Source: JALYOK01 sp963840785 (GTDB lineage: Bacteria > Pseudomonadota > Gammaproteobacteria > Burkholderiales > JALYOK01). Taken from it: a DNA stretch of 64,000 bases. Both the position numbers and the translations under genes were made by a program. The stretch covers positions 248,001-312,000 of the forward strand of contig CAWJAF010000013.1 of NCBI GenBank assembly GCA_963840785.1, read 5' to 3'. The notes below the pieces were generated by a model that made no database searches, was not told the DNA's origin, and saw only the letters and a list, made by a program, of their open reading frames with translations. Shown in pieces: positions 45,850-54,806 of the stretch (within the stretch, counting starts at the first letter, position 1; every line of letters begins with the position of its first letter).

Positions 45850-47243
45850 TGCGAATGCTCCTTTAAAAAAATATTCACGCGCGATTGCGCATTTCGCATT
45901 GCGCTGATGAGCCTTGCATCACCGGCCTGCAAACCCCACAACACGCTATCGTTGCAAAAAGCGTTGATCGGATCCGACGCATCGCAAATCGCGTGGGCGA
46001 TCGCAACATCCATGCCTTGGTCTTGGTAGGCATAGGGAATTTGCCCTTTGTGCCAGCGCTCTAAATAGGCAAAAAACAACGCCGGCAACATTGCAACACT
46101 GGCAATTGATTCATTCTTTGCCAGCCGCTCGCGAATTGTCGGCGCGATAAATCCAGGAATTTTTGCGAACGCATCCATCGCCACGCGCTGATTAGTATCG
46201 CGAATCGCGGGATTACCGAAACGTTCGAGGACCACGTCGCGATACACGGCGAGATCAATGGGGCTCGGCGTGAGACATGGAATCACATCGTCGGTCACAT
46301 AGTCGTAGGCGAACTTACGAATCGCGGGATGGTGCGTACCTTCGTGGATAAATTGAAAGCCGAGTAAAGTGCCGGCCCAGGCGATGCAACTGTGACTGGC
46401 GTTAAGGATGCGAATCTTTGCTTCTTCGTAGGGTGCAACCGATTCGACCATCTGGGCACCGACTTTTTCCCAAGCAGGCCGGGCGTTGCAAAAATTGTCT
46501 TCGATCACCCATTGGATAAAGCTCTCGGCCATCACCGGTGCTGCATCGTCAATGCCCGTTGCGTTCTTCACGCGCTCACGAACATCCGGCGCGGGCCTGG
46601 GCGTGATGCGATCGACCATGGCATTGGGGGACGTGGTATTTGAATCTACCCACGCCCGCAATTTTTCGTCGCCTGTGTGTGCAATAAATTGCAGCAATCC
46701 GACGCGAAAACGGTCACCGTTATGGCGCAAATTATCGCAGTTGAGCAACGTCACCTTGCCGGCGTTGGCGTTCATACGTGCATGCAAAATCGCGGTTATC
46801 GCACCGTAAATTGTCTGCCCCGGTTCGGCGCGGCGCACCTGCGCCAAATCCCTTGCGAGATCGGGAAAGTTTAGGTCTAAATTATTTTTTGCATCGAGAT
46901 AATAACCAGCCTCGGTGACGGTAAATGAAATAATGCGCGTACTCACCATGGCGCCCAACGCGATTAACCGCGCTAATGATGGCTGATAAGGAACCACCTC
47001 ACGAATTGCGCCTATGCGCTCGTATTGGCGCTCGCCCGCCGGCGATATGGTCTCCAAGGTGTAACTGCCGCCTTGACTTGCAAGCGCGGCGATAACCTCA
47101 GCCATATCGGGGCGTAGGTTACCGGCAGCCAATAACCAATCGTTATCGCCTGAATCAATCAATTTTTGTAAATAGACAGCCTGGTGAGCACGATGGAAAG
47201 AGCCGAGGCCTAAATGCAGGATAGTGAATGGGTTATTGACCAT
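45846..47243 (-). CDS. Mannitol dehydrogenase family protein, probably D-arabinitol 4-dehydrogenase
   Basis: A 465-residue long-chain polyol dehydrogenase. ILHLGLGSFHRAHQAVYLQ is the NAD-binding start; ITFTVTEAGYY is represented by ISFTVTEAGYYLD, and the catalytic region has GKVTLLNCDNLRHNG, AESFIQWVIEDNF and KIRILNASHSCIAWAGTLLG, including the conserved Lys, Asn and His. Length and details fit arabinitol 4-dehydrogenase (DalD) better than mannitol 2-dehydrogenase (about 490), but both remain possible. It follows the ATPase gene by 23 bases and overlaps the SDR gene. Confidence 0.87.
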   Translation of the reverse strand: MVNNPFTILHLGLGSFHRAHQAVYLQKLIDSGDNDWLLAAGNLRPDMAEVIAALASQGGSYTLETISPAGERQYERIGAIREVVPYQPSLARLIALGAMVSTRIISFTVTEAGYYLDAKNNLDLNFPDLARDLAQVRRAEPGQTIYGAITAILHARMNANAGKVTLLNCDNLRHNGDRFRVGLLQFIAHTGDEKLRAWVDSNTTSPNAMVDRITPRPAPDVRERVKNATGIDDAAPVMAESFIQWVIEDNFCNARPAWEKVGAQMVESVAPYEEAKIRILNASHSCIAWAGTLLGFQFIHEGTHHPAIRKFAYDYVTDDVIPCLTPSPIDLAVYRDVVLERFGNPAIRDTNQRVAMDAFAKIPGFIAPTIRERLAKNESIASVAMLPALFFAYLERWHKGQIPYAYQDQGMDVAIAHAICDASDPINAFCNDSVLWGLQAGDARLISAMRNAQSRVNIFLKEHSQ

Positions 47244-47266
47244 TTTCTTCAGTTGTTGTTTTTCGA

Positions 47267-48304
47267 TTATCGAGGCGCGGCGACGACTTTTCCGTCCCGA
47301 TTAAATATATGTATGAAACGCGAATCCAATTCGATGCCAACGGCATTTCCCAACTTGAGCGCGGTGCGCTCATTCTGTCGCGCGACTAAGGATGTACCAA
47401 GCGCTTCAATGTAAATAAGCGTATCGGCGCCTAACGCCTCAATCAACTCGACACGGCCCTGAAGCTGGCCAGCGCCTGCGGTCAATACGCGGATGCCTTC
47501 CGGACGAATGCCAAAAAAACCGCCAGGCGGAGCGACAACGCCAATCGCTCCTGTCACGGAATCGGACGACTGAACCGGGACTATATTCATCGAAGGCGTG
47601 CCAATGAATTGCGCAACAAATTGGTTTGCCGGACGATCGTAAAGTTCGAGCGGTGAGCCAACTTGCTCAATTATCCCGTCGCGCAATACCACGACACGGT
47701 CCGCTAACGTCATCGCCTCGACTTGATCGTGAGTGACATAGATGGTTGTTGCGCCGAGTTCGCGATGGAGCTTATGAATTTCGACACGTGTTTGTCCGCG
47801 TAGTGCCGCATCCAAATTGGATAGCGGTTCATCGAACAAAAACACTTTCGGTGCACGCACAATCGCGCGACCGATCGCCACGCGCTGACGCTGGCCACCG
47901 GATAGCGCACGTGGCGTGCGTTCGAGATAGGGTTCGAGATTTAGGATTTTCGCGGCGCGTTCAACTTTTTCGCGGATGACGGCTTTGTCAACGCCGGCCA
48001 GCTTCAGCGCAAACGACATATTGTCGAACACGCTCATGTGCGGATACAACGCGTAGCTCTGAAACACCATGGCGAGGTCACGTTTGGCTGATGGCAGTTT
48101 GGAAATATCTTTGCCGTCGAGATGTATTTCGCCGCTGTCGAGATTTTCCAGACCGGCAATAAGTCGCAGCAGCGTTGATTTTCCACACCCTGAAGGACCG
48201 ACGAAAACAATGAATTCGCCTTTATCGATAGTGAGATCCAGGCTTTTAATAGCGCGGTGTTGGCCAAACGATTTTCCCACGCCTTTGAGATTCAAGAATG
48301 ACAT
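47267..48304 (-). CDS. Sugar/polyol ABC transporter ATP-binding protein (MalK/UgpC family)
   Basis: The 345-residue ATPase powers uptake of the polyol. Walker A VGPSGCGKSTLLRLIAGLE, Q-loop VFQSYALYPHMSVFDN, signature LSGGQRQRVAIGRAI, Walker B FLFDEPLSNLD and the switch His in YVTHDQVEAM. The C-terminal OB-like MalK regulatory domain follows (GIRPEGIRVL). Its ATG overlaps the permease stop by one base (TAATG). Confidence 0.95.
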   Translation of the reverse strand: MSFLNLKGVGKSFGQHRAIKSLDLTIDKGEFIVFVGPSGCGKSTLLRLIAGLENLDSGEIHLDGKDISKLPSAKRDLAMVFQSYALYPHMSVFDNMSFALKLAGVDKAVIREKVERAAKILNLEPYLERTPRALSGGQRQRVAIGRAIVRAPKVFLFDEPLSNLDAALRGQTRVEIHKLHRELGATTIYVTHDQVEAMTLADRVVVLRDGIIEQVGSPLELYDRPANQFVAQFIGTPSMNIVPVQSSDSVTGAIGVVAPPGGFFGIRPEGIRVLTAGAGQLQGRVELIEALGADTLIYIEALGTSLVARQNERTALKLGNAVGIELDSRFIHIFNRDGKVVAAPR

Positions 48305-49122
48305 TACTTGACTGCCCCGAAAGTTAGGCCCTGCACAAGTTGTTTCTGGCTAAACCAGCCAAACACCACGATCGGCGCAATCGCCATTAAGGACGCCGCG
48401 GATAGTTTCGCCCAAAACAATCCTTCGGGACTGGAATACGAGGCGATGAGTGCCGCCAACGTTCCCGCCTTCGCCGCGGTAAGATTCAATGACCAAAACG
48501 CCTCGTTCCAACTCATTACCAAGCAAAGCAACGCAGTAGAGGCGAAACCGCCGATCGACAACGGCAACACGACGTTGCGAAATTCGGTCCAAACGTTGGC
48601 GCCGTCCATCTGTGCCGCTTCTAAAATTTCTTTGGGAATTTCTTTGAAACTGGAATAAAGCATCCACACCATGATGGGCAAATTGGATAGGGTGAAAACA
48701 ATCACAAGGGCCGTCAACGAATCCAACATTCCGGCACTTTGCGCCAATACATATACGGGCAATAAAGCGCCGACCGCGGGCATCATTTTGGTCGACAACA
48801 TCCACATCAATATGTCGCGCGTGCGTTTGGTTTTGAAGAAAGCCATTGAGTAGGCAGCGGGCGCCGCGATCACCAAGCCAATGATCGTAGACACGAGGCT
48901 GGTAATGAGCGAATTCTTCGCATACAACAGGTAATCGCTACGCTCTTGCACCAACGAAAAATTTTCTAACGTTGGAGGAAAGGTAATTAATGGTGGCACG
49001 CTGATGGCCTGCAATTCGGTTTTGAACGCCGTTAACACGAGCCAACCGAGCGGGAAAAACACCAATAACGCCGCGGCCCAAGCGGCGATTGAACGAATGA
49101 TCAGCGGCAATTTTTCACGCAT
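48304..49122 (-). CDS. Polyol ABC transporter permease (MalG type)
   Basis: A 272-residue inner-membrane permease with six predicted transmembrane helices, the first at IRSIAAWAAALLVFFPLGWL. The EAA loop is IPKEILEAAQMDGANVWTEF, which docks the ATPase. It matches the SmoG/MtlG type. It follows the other permease by 10 bases and overlaps the ATPase gene. Confidence 0.92.
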   Translation of the reverse strand: MREKLPLIIRSIAAWAAALLVFFPLGWLVLTAFKTELQAISVPPLITFPPTLENFSLVQERSDYLLYAKNSLITSLVSTIIGLVIAAPAAYSMAFFKTKRTRDILMWMLSTKMMPAVGALLPVYVLAQSAGMLDSLTALVIVFTLSNLPIMVWMLYSSFKEIPKEILEAAQMDGANVWTEFRNVVLPLSIGGFASTALLCLVMSWNEAFWSLNLTAAKAGTLAALIASYSSPEGLFWAKLSAASLMAIAPIVVFGWFSQKQLVQGLTFGAVK

Positions 49123-49132
49123 GACTTTTCGC

Positions 49133-49990
49133 CTAATCCAAGTTCTTGCCGATCATGCGAATCAGAAAAATCGCAGCGATATTCGCCAATACGACAGCGA
49201 ACAACGCGCCAGCCGAGGCAACACCGACATCGAAGTTCATCAAGGCTTGCTTGAATATCAGAAACGCAACGTTGGTACTATCGTTCCCCGGGCCGCCGCC
49301 GGTGGTCGTAAAAATCTCCGCGAACACACTCATCAAAAAAATCATTTCGATCATGACAACGACGGCAATAGCACGGCCCAAGTGCGGCAACACCAAATAA
49401 GAAAATCGCTGGAACGCGTTAGCACCATCCATGCGCGCCGCTTCCATTTGTTCGCGATCGAGTGACTGTAACGAGGTGATGAAGATCAAACAAGCGAACG
49501 GCAACCATTGCCAAGCCACCATAATAATAACCGCAAGAAGTGGATGGTAGGTCAGCCAATCCACCGGCTCTTGGCCGAAAAATATCCACACCTGGGCCAA
49601 CACACCATAGATGGGATTCATCATCATGTGCTTCCACAGCAACGCGTTCACCGTTGCCATCACAAAGAATGGTGAAATCAGCAACACACGGACGATGCCG
49701 CGACCGGGAAACGGTTCATTGACCAACAATGCCAGACCCAAACCCAAAATTACCGTGATCGCAATCACGCTGCCGAGCAGCACCAGGGTATTAACAACTG
49801 CAGCCCAAAAATCGGGGTCCGTGACAAAGTATTCGAAGTTCTCAAGCCCGATGAATTCGTGCTCACCCGGCTGCATCAAGTTGTAACTCACCACGGAAAA
49901 ATAAATCGTCATCGCCAACGGCACAATCATCCACACAAACAGTGTGACGACGGCAGGCGCGAGTAGCACGCGAGGCAGAACGCGGCTCAT
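49133..49990 (-). CDS. Polyol ABC transporter permease (MalF type)
   Basis: A 285-residue permease with about six transmembrane helices; ARVLLAPAVVTLF-like start (PRVLLAPAVVTLFVWMIVPL). The EAA loop is LDREQMEAARMDGANAFQRF. It is the SmoF/MtlF counterpart and comes first after the binding-protein gene, separated from it by 99 bases that contain a perfect hairpin. Confidence 0.92.
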   Translation of the reverse strand: MSRVLPRVLLAPAVVTLFVWMIVPLAMTIYFSVVSYNLMQPGEHEFIGLENFEYFVTDPDFWAAVVNTLVLLGSVIAITVILGLGLALLVNEPFPGRGIVRVLLISPFFVMATVNALLWKHMMMNPIYGVLAQVWIFFGQEPVDWLTYHPLLAVIIMVAWQWLPFACLIFITSLQSLDREQMEAARMDGANAFQRFSYLVLPHLGRAIAVVVMIEMIFLMSVFAEIFTTTGGGPGNDSTNVAFLIFKQALMNFDVGVASAGALFAVVLANIAAIFLIRMIGKNLD

Positions 49991-50040
49991 AGCAAAGTTA
50001 AGTTAAGCAAAACATGGAGACGTGATCTCGAGCGAGTTAA

Positions 50041-50071
50041 TTCATGCCGCCCAATACATAGGCGGCATGAA
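50041..50071. promoter_or_regulatory. 11-bp perfect hairpin between binding-protein and permease genes
   Basis: TTCATGCCGCC at 50041-50051 and GGCGGCATGAA at 50061-50071 form an 11-bp stem around a 9-base loop. No T run follows on the operon strand. It lies right after the binding-protein stop and before the first permease, where such structures often protect the upstream mRNA and lower expression of the membrane genes. Confidence 0.6.
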
Positions 50072-50089
50072 TGTTCGTTCGATAGCGAA

Positions 50090-51394
50090 CTACTTGTAGT
50101 ACTTGCCCTTGCGCATTTCCCGATCGGCTGCCTTTTGCGATGCTTTTAATGCCGCATCGACCGAGATTTTGCCGGCGAGCGCCGCGCTCATTTGCTGACC
50201 CACGGCAATGCCAATGGCTTGGAACTCCGGAATCGCCACGAATTGAACGCCGACGTAAGGCGATTTCGGCAACGTCGAATCATTCGGATTCGCGGTATCG
50301 ATCGCTCTTTTCTCGGCGTCGGCAAAGCGTGCTGCCTTGACGAAATCGGCATTGGCGTAGGTGGATTTACGCGTGCCGGTCGGCACGGCATTCCAGCCTT
50401 CTTCTTTTGCGACCAAGTTGATATAGTCTTTTGACGTCGACCATTTGATGAATTTCTGCGCCGCATCGACATTCTTCGTGCCCGCTGGAATCGCCAAGGC
50501 CCAAGCCCAGAGCCAGTTTGCGCCCTTCGGGGTGACCATGGTTGGTGCTTGTGCAAACGCGACTTTGTCTGCCACTTTGGATTGCTTCGGATCGGTGATG
50601 AACGATGCGGCGATAGTCGCGTCGACCCACATGCCGCACTTGCCTTCGTTGTACAACGCGAGGATTTCGTTGAAGCTATTCGCCGAAGATCCAGGCGGGC
50701 CGTATTTGTTCATCATATCGACATAAAACGTGATCGCATCTTTCCAAGGCTTGGTTTGAAGTTGCGGCTTCCACTTCATGTCAAACCACTGGCCGCCGAA
50801 GGTGTTGACCATAGTCGTCAGGAACGCCGTGTTGTCACCCCAACCCGGTTTACCGCGCAAACAAATGCCATACACGCCATTCTTCGGATCGTGAATTTTC
50901 GAAGCGAGTTCCTTGATTTCCGGCCATGTCGGCGTATCGGAAACTTTGATTCCAGCCTTGTCGGCCAAATCTTTACGATACATCAACATCGAGCTTTCAC
51001 CGTAGAAAGGCGCGGCATAAAGCTTCCCTTCTAGAGACAAACCATTGCGCATGGCGGGCAACAGATCATCAACGTCGTAATTGGCATCGGTCGCAATTTC
51101 TTTCAACCAACCTTTTTTGCCCCAGATCGGCGTTTCGTACATGCCGATGGTCATAACGTCAAACTGGCCACCTTTGGTCGCTATGTCCGTGGTGACGCGT
51201 TGGCGAAGCACGCCTTCTTCAAGGGTTACCCATTTCACTTTGATGTCCGGATTGGCTTGTTCAAAGTGCTTGGTCATTTTTTGCATGGTGATCATATGGC
51301 CATTGTTGACCGTAGCAATCACCAGTTCGGATGCCGCTTGCGCGAGGCCGCCGGCAAAGCCCAAAGCGAGTGCCAGCGAAATCTTTAATTTCAT
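50090..51394 (-). CDS. Polyol/sugar ABC transporter substrate-binding protein
   Basis: A 434-residue periplasmic protein with signal peptide KISLALALGFAGGLAQA. Family 1 extracellular solute-binding features: LVIATVNNGHMITMQKMTKH, AAPFYGESSMLMYRKDLAD, GICLRGKPGWGDN and PKGANWLWAWALAIPAGTKN. It resembles SmoE/MtlE mannitol/sorbitol-binding proteins. It is the first gene of the minus-strand operon that also holds two permeases, the ATPase, two dehydrogenases, the AraC regulator and xylulokinase. Confidence 0.93.
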   Translation of the reverse strand: MKLKISLALALGFAGGLAQAASELVIATVNNGHMITMQKMTKHFEQANPDIKVKWVTLEEGVLRQRVTTDIATKGGQFDVMTIGMYETPIWGKKGWLKEIATDANYDVDDLLPAMRNGLSLEGKLYAAPFYGESSMLMYRKDLADKAGIKVSDTPTWPEIKELASKIHDPKNGVYGICLRGKPGWGDNTAFLTTMVNTFGGQWFDMKWKPQLQTKPWKDAITFYVDMMNKYGPPGSSANSFNEILALYNEGKCGMWVDATIAASFITDPKQSKVADKVAFAQAPTMVTPKGANWLWAWALAIPAGTKNVDAAQKFIKWSTSKDYINLVAKEEGWNAVPTGTRKSTYANADFVKAARFADAEKRAIDTANPNDSTLPKSPYVGVQFVAIPEFQAIGIAVGQQMSAALAGKISVDAALKASQKAADREMRKGKYYK

Positions 51395-51832
51395 GTTGAG
51401 TCTCCTCTGTGTGGATAGATCTAATCAATATTGAATTTCAGGCGATGCATACCCGCCACCGCTTGCGACCTATGCTAAAGGCGTTTTGTTTCGCCGAATG
51501 ATACTTAGCTCGCAAGTCATGATACGTAATTTCCATTATTTTGAGAAATTTCGGCAAATTAATGCGAAACCGTATCGATTCTGCTAATAATTGTTCACAT
51601 CCGGAAGACGCCCATGGATACTGGCTCTCCAGGCATGCATGGCGATGAGGCAATGGCCCAAGGCCAGCGGCTAGCCTAAGGCTACCCCGGCGGGGAGCGG
51701 CGCGTGGCAAAGCGACTATGGAGATGCGAGTCGCGGGGAAACCCGAACATCAAACAATTATCAATTGGCTTCAATATGCATGCACCGCCAGGTAACGTTT
51801 TAACATCAATGGGATTCCGGCCCTGTTATCAT
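51395..51832. repeat. Polyol operon upstream region plus dispersed repeat (51611-51707)
   Basis: No gene. The 200 bases next to 51394 are AT-rich and must hold the operon promoter and AraC-type sites; I could not place them. 51611-51707 is a good copy of the window-wide palindromic repeat: GGATACTGGCTCTCCAGGCA, then GAGGCAATGGCCCAAGGC and CCCCGGCGGGGAGCGGC. Confidence 0.55.
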
Positions 51833-51852
51833 ATGGTCATCTGCATGACCAT
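51833..51852. promoter_or_regulatory. Operator-like inverted repeat of the toxin-antitoxin operon
   Basis: ATGGTCAT-CTGC-ATGACCAT is a perfect 8-bp inverted repeat with a 4-base spacer, 17 bases upstream of the antitoxin start and overlapping its likely promoter (TTATCAT just upstream). Such sites are normally bound by the antitoxin-toxin complex. Confidence 0.55.
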
Positions 51853-51869
51853 TTCGAAGGAACTTCATC

Positions 51870-52100
51870 TTGGGCGCATATACCGTAGCCGAAGTAAAAG
51901 CGCATTTGAGCGCAATTCTAGAAGCCGTCGCTGGCGGCGAAGAAGTTGTGGTGACGAAGCGCGGCAAAGCCGTCGCGCGCATTTTGCCGGAAAAGCAAAA
52001 CCCAACGGCGATCGATTGGGCCAAAATCGACGCATTCCGCAACACGGTAAAAGCAAATAAAACAAGCCTCAGCAAATTGCGTAAGCAGCCACGTTACTAG
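51870..52100 (+). CDS. Type II antitoxin, Phd/YefM family
   Basis: A 76-residue antitoxin, starting with TTG at 51870 after GAAGGAAC. The N-terminal DNA-binding fold is GAYTVAEVKAHLSAILEAVA with EEVVVTKRGKAVARILPE, the usual Phd/YefM pattern. The C-terminal tail (about 50-76, basic and flexible) would bind the toxin. The toxin gene follows 3 bases after the stop. Confidence 0.85.
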   Translation: MGAYTVAEVKAHLSAILEAVAGGEEVVVTKRGKAVARILPEKQNPTAIDWAKIDAFRNTVKANKTSLSKLRKQPRY

Positions 52101-52103
52101 TTC

Positions 52104-52538
52104 GTGATTTATCTCGATACCAGTGTTGTGGTCCCGCTATTCGTGCCGGAGACAGGGACTTCCCGCGTTCTGGCATGGCGCAACGCATTAACTTCGCCGG
52201 ACATTGGCGAGCTTGCCATGAGTTCGTGGGCCGTCTGCGAATTTACCAGCGCCATTGGCATCAAAGTTCGTAACCGCGATATCACGGCCGGGCAAGGTGA
52301 GACGGTGCGCGGAATGCTGGAATCGTTGCTGCTTCCCAAGCTTGCTATCGTCGAAGCTACGCCAACCGACTTTCGCCTCGCCGAAATCATGCTGCGCGAA
52401 TTCTCGCTTGGTCTGCGCGCGGGTGATGCCTTGCATTTGGCGATCGCCTCGAGGTGCGAAGCGAGGGAATTCGTGTCATTAGATCGTACGCTTTGTAAAA
52501 TTGCCGACGCGTTTGGCTTGTCCGTTACGCGCCTATAA
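52104..52538 (+). CDS. PIN-domain toxin, VapC type
   Basis: A 144-residue PIN ribonuclease. The start is GTG at 52104. Catalytic acids: Asp in MIYLDTSVVVPLFVPE, Glu in SSWAVCEFTSAI, Asp in LRAGDALHLAIA and Asp in FVSLDRTLCKIADAFG. The set is complete, so the toxin should be active. VapC enzymes cut tRNA or rRNA; the target is not predictable here. It is paired with the Phd-type antitoxin. Confidence 0.88.
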   Translation: MIYLDTSVVVPLFVPETGTSRVLAWRNALTSPDIGELAMSSWAVCEFTSAIGIKVRNRDITAGQGETVRGMLESLLLPKLAIVEATPTDFRLAEIMLREFSLGLRAGDALHLAIASRCEAREFVSLDRTLCKIADAFGLSVTRL

Positions 52539-52848
52539 GCATCCCCAGGCAAATCCGGCGATGCCCATGTCAACAGGCTCGAAGCTCAGTATGCGGTGGC
52601 TGGTCTATGGCCTTGCGGCGTTCCAGACATGCATTGCCACGAGGCAATGGCCCAAGACTACCCCGGTAGGGAGCGGCTCGTGGCTCGGTCACTTCGGAGC
52701 AATTATCGCCATGTTTTCTCGTCAAAACGAGAATTACGTCCACAGTAAACTTAACCTTTTCGACAACAACAGCAATATTCAGTCTAAGCTGCACATTAAT
52801 CGAAGAAAACACGAGGGGGATGCATGAAAGCCCAACGGCAGCACAGCC
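52539..52848. repeat. Intergenic region with dispersed repeat (52607-52686)
   Basis: The clearest copy of the window-wide repeat: GTTCCAGACATGCATTGCC, ACGAGGCAATGGCCCAAG, then CCCCGGTAGGGAGCGGCTCG. The parts ATTGCC and GGCAAT are inverted around ACGA. Downstream, GAGGGGG stands before an 11-codon frame (ATG 52824) that overlaps the MFS start and may couple its translation. Confidence 0.6.
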
Positions 52849-54120
52849 ATGTCGCCTGAGTCGCAGCGACGCATCGTACTGAAAATTTCCTGGCGATTGT
52901 TGCCGTTGATCGTCACGAGCTATTTCATCGCGTACGTCGATCGTACCAACGTCGCATTCGCGGCGCTGACGATGAACAAGGATCTGGGCATCAGCGCCTA
53001 TATGTACGGCTGGGGTGCGGGTATTTTCTTCCTTGGTTACGCGTTGTTCGAAGTCCCGAGCAACATGATTTTGGCGAAAGTCGGCGCGCGCCGCTGGATC
53101 GCGCGAATCATGCTCACTTGGGGATTGATCTCCGGCGCGATGGCATTCGCCACCGGGCCGACTAGTTTTCTGGTGTTGCGTTTTTTGCTCGGCGTTGCGG
53201 AAGCCGGTTTTTTCCCCGGCATTATTTTCTATCTCAGCACGTGGTATCCGGCGGCGTATCGCGCCCGCGTCATTTCGGCGCTATTCATTGCGGTTCCGAT
53301 CTCCAATGCCGCAGCATCGATCATCTCCGGCACAATTCTGGAAATGGACGGCATTCTCGGATTGAAGGGCTGGCAATGGGTGTTCATTATCGAAGCAATG
53401 CCAGCGGTGATACTTTCTTTTGTTGTTTGGCAACGCATGATCGATCGCCCCGCCGACGCTAAATGGTTGAGCCCTGATGAACGAGAATGGTTGGACGGCC
53501 AACTACGGGCGGAGCGAAACAAAGTTGAAAGTTCCGGTCACATGAGCCTGTGGCGCGCGCTGACCGATAGGCGCGTACTAGTCTTGGCGATGATCTATAT
53601 GACCAGCGTTACCGCAAGCTACGGCATCGTGTTCTTTCTGCCACAAATTGTAAAAGGGCTCGGACATTCGAACTTCATGACCGGCGTGCTCACCGCCATC
53701 CCCTATAGCGTCGGCATCATCGGACTAATTTGCTGGGGCTATTCCTCCGATCGGCGCAACGAACGTCGCTGGCATTTGATCATCGCCGCAATTGTTGCCG
53801 GCGTGGGTCTATTAGGCGCCGCCGCGTTTCGCAATTCGTATTGGGCTATCGTTTCAATGTGTGTCGCCACCATCGGCCTATACGGATCGCGGCCGTCATT
53901 CTGGCCGATACCGTCACAATTTATGGCCGGCGCAGCGGCCGCCGCCGGGATCGCGCTTATCAATTCCATCGGCAATCTCGGCGGCTATATCGGCCCGTTC
54001 ATTGTGGGTTGGATTAAAGACAGCACAAATAGCTTTGAAATGGGGCTGTACTTCCTCGCCGCCTGCGCATTTGCTTCGGCGGCGATTACGTATTTCGGAA
54101 TCGGCAAAACCGAGAAATAG
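52849..54120 (+). CDS. MFS transporter, anion:cation symporter (ACS) family
   Basis: A 423-residue transporter with twelve predicted transmembrane helices. Family features: ISWRLLPLIVTSYFIAYVDR, TNVAFAALTMNKDLGISAY, EVPSNMILAKVGARRWIARI and the loop RFLLGVAEAGFFPGIIFYLS with TWYPAAYRAR. Relatives carry hexuronates, tartrate, phthalate or similar organic anions; the substrate is unknown. The ATG at 52849 has no close binding site; a GAGGGGG lies 29-35 bases upstream. No catabolic genes are adjacent. Confidence 0.88.
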   Translation: MSPESQRRIVLKISWRLLPLIVTSYFIAYVDRTNVAFAALTMNKDLGISAYMYGWGAGIFFLGYALFEVPSNMILAKVGARRWIARIMLTWGLISGAMAFATGPTSFLVLRFLLGVAEAGFFPGIIFYLSTWYPAAYRARVISALFIAVPISNAAASIISGTILEMDGILGLKGWQWVFIIEAMPAVILSFVVWQRMIDRPADAKWLSPDEREWLDGQLRAERNKVESSGHMSLWRALTDRRVLVLAMIYMTSVTASYGIVFFLPQIVKGLGHSNFMTGVLTAIPYSVGIIGLICWGYSSDRRNERRWHLIIAAIVAGVGLLGAAAFRNSYWAIVSMCVATIGLYGSRPSFWPIPSQFMAGAAAAAGIALINSIGNLGGYIGPFIVGWIKDSTNSFEMGLYFLAACAFASAAITYFGIGKTEK

Positions 54121-54188
54121 CGTACTCAATTGGTCACGCGTACACCACGTGGGCAATCACATCATTTCAATTCGCAAGGCAATCAAGT

Positions 54189-54335
54189 ATGAAAGCCGCT
54201 GCTACTTCTCGCAAATCCCAGACTGACGTTAAGCGCCTAAAATCGCTGAAAGACAACGCGATCGTCATTGACCTGGATGCGCGCGTGAGCAATACGAAAA
54301 AAGATATTGAGTTGATTCAGGCCGCCGCTGGTTAA
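54189..54335 (+). CDS. Possible small protein (48 aa)
   Basis: ATG at 54189 to TAA at 54333-54335 gives a 48-residue basic protein with a hydrophilic N-terminus (KAAATSRKSQTDVKRLKSLK) and a helical end (VSNTKKDIELIQAAAG). AAGG lies about 11 bases upstream. It is too short to judge by family; codon use is reasonable. It could be a small helical protein or chance. Confidence 0.35.
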   Translation: MKAAATSRKSQTDVKRLKSLKDNAIVIDLDARVSNTKKDIELIQAAAG

Positions 54336-54806
54336 GCCTACCAATCAATGCCGCGCACACCGTCGTTCCCGCGAAGGCGGGAATCCAGCGCCGTTGGCCG
54401 ACGCCGCTATCGAGCGCGAAAAGCCAAACGTTGCGAATTTCCGTTGTCCACCATCGGATACAGCAATCGAGTATCCTTCGCGTCGACCCCATTGCTGAAA
54501 AGTGACCGGCTTGCGACCCATTATCGATGCGGCGTTCCAGGCATGCATTGCCACAAGGCAGACGGGACGCGGCTCCTGGCATGCCAACACAAATATTTCG
54601 CGCAAGACCAGTTGCCGATGGCTTAACGTGTAGGTTGCGGGTGAGGCACGAACCCCAACTCGCTCTAACTGTGATCGCAACGTATCGCGCACCTCACTGT
54701 TCAATCGCGATCCATTCGCTGGAACGGCAATGGCCCAAGGCCACCCCGGCAGGGCGCGGCACCTGGCCTTAACACCCTGCTGCAAATTTGCTCCAGTGAA
54801 ACTCGC
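54336..54806. repeat. Repeat-rich intergenic region
   Basis: 471 bases without a supported gene. 54361-54391 is CGTCGTTCCCGCGAAGGCGG and on, a common dispersed palindrome (TTCCCGCGAAGGCGGGAA). 54528-54584 (GTTCCAGGCATGCATTGCC ... GACGCGGCTCCTGGC) and 54718-54768 (GGCAATGGCCCAAGGCC ... GGCACCTGGCC) are two partial copies of the window-wide repeat. Confidence 0.55.
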
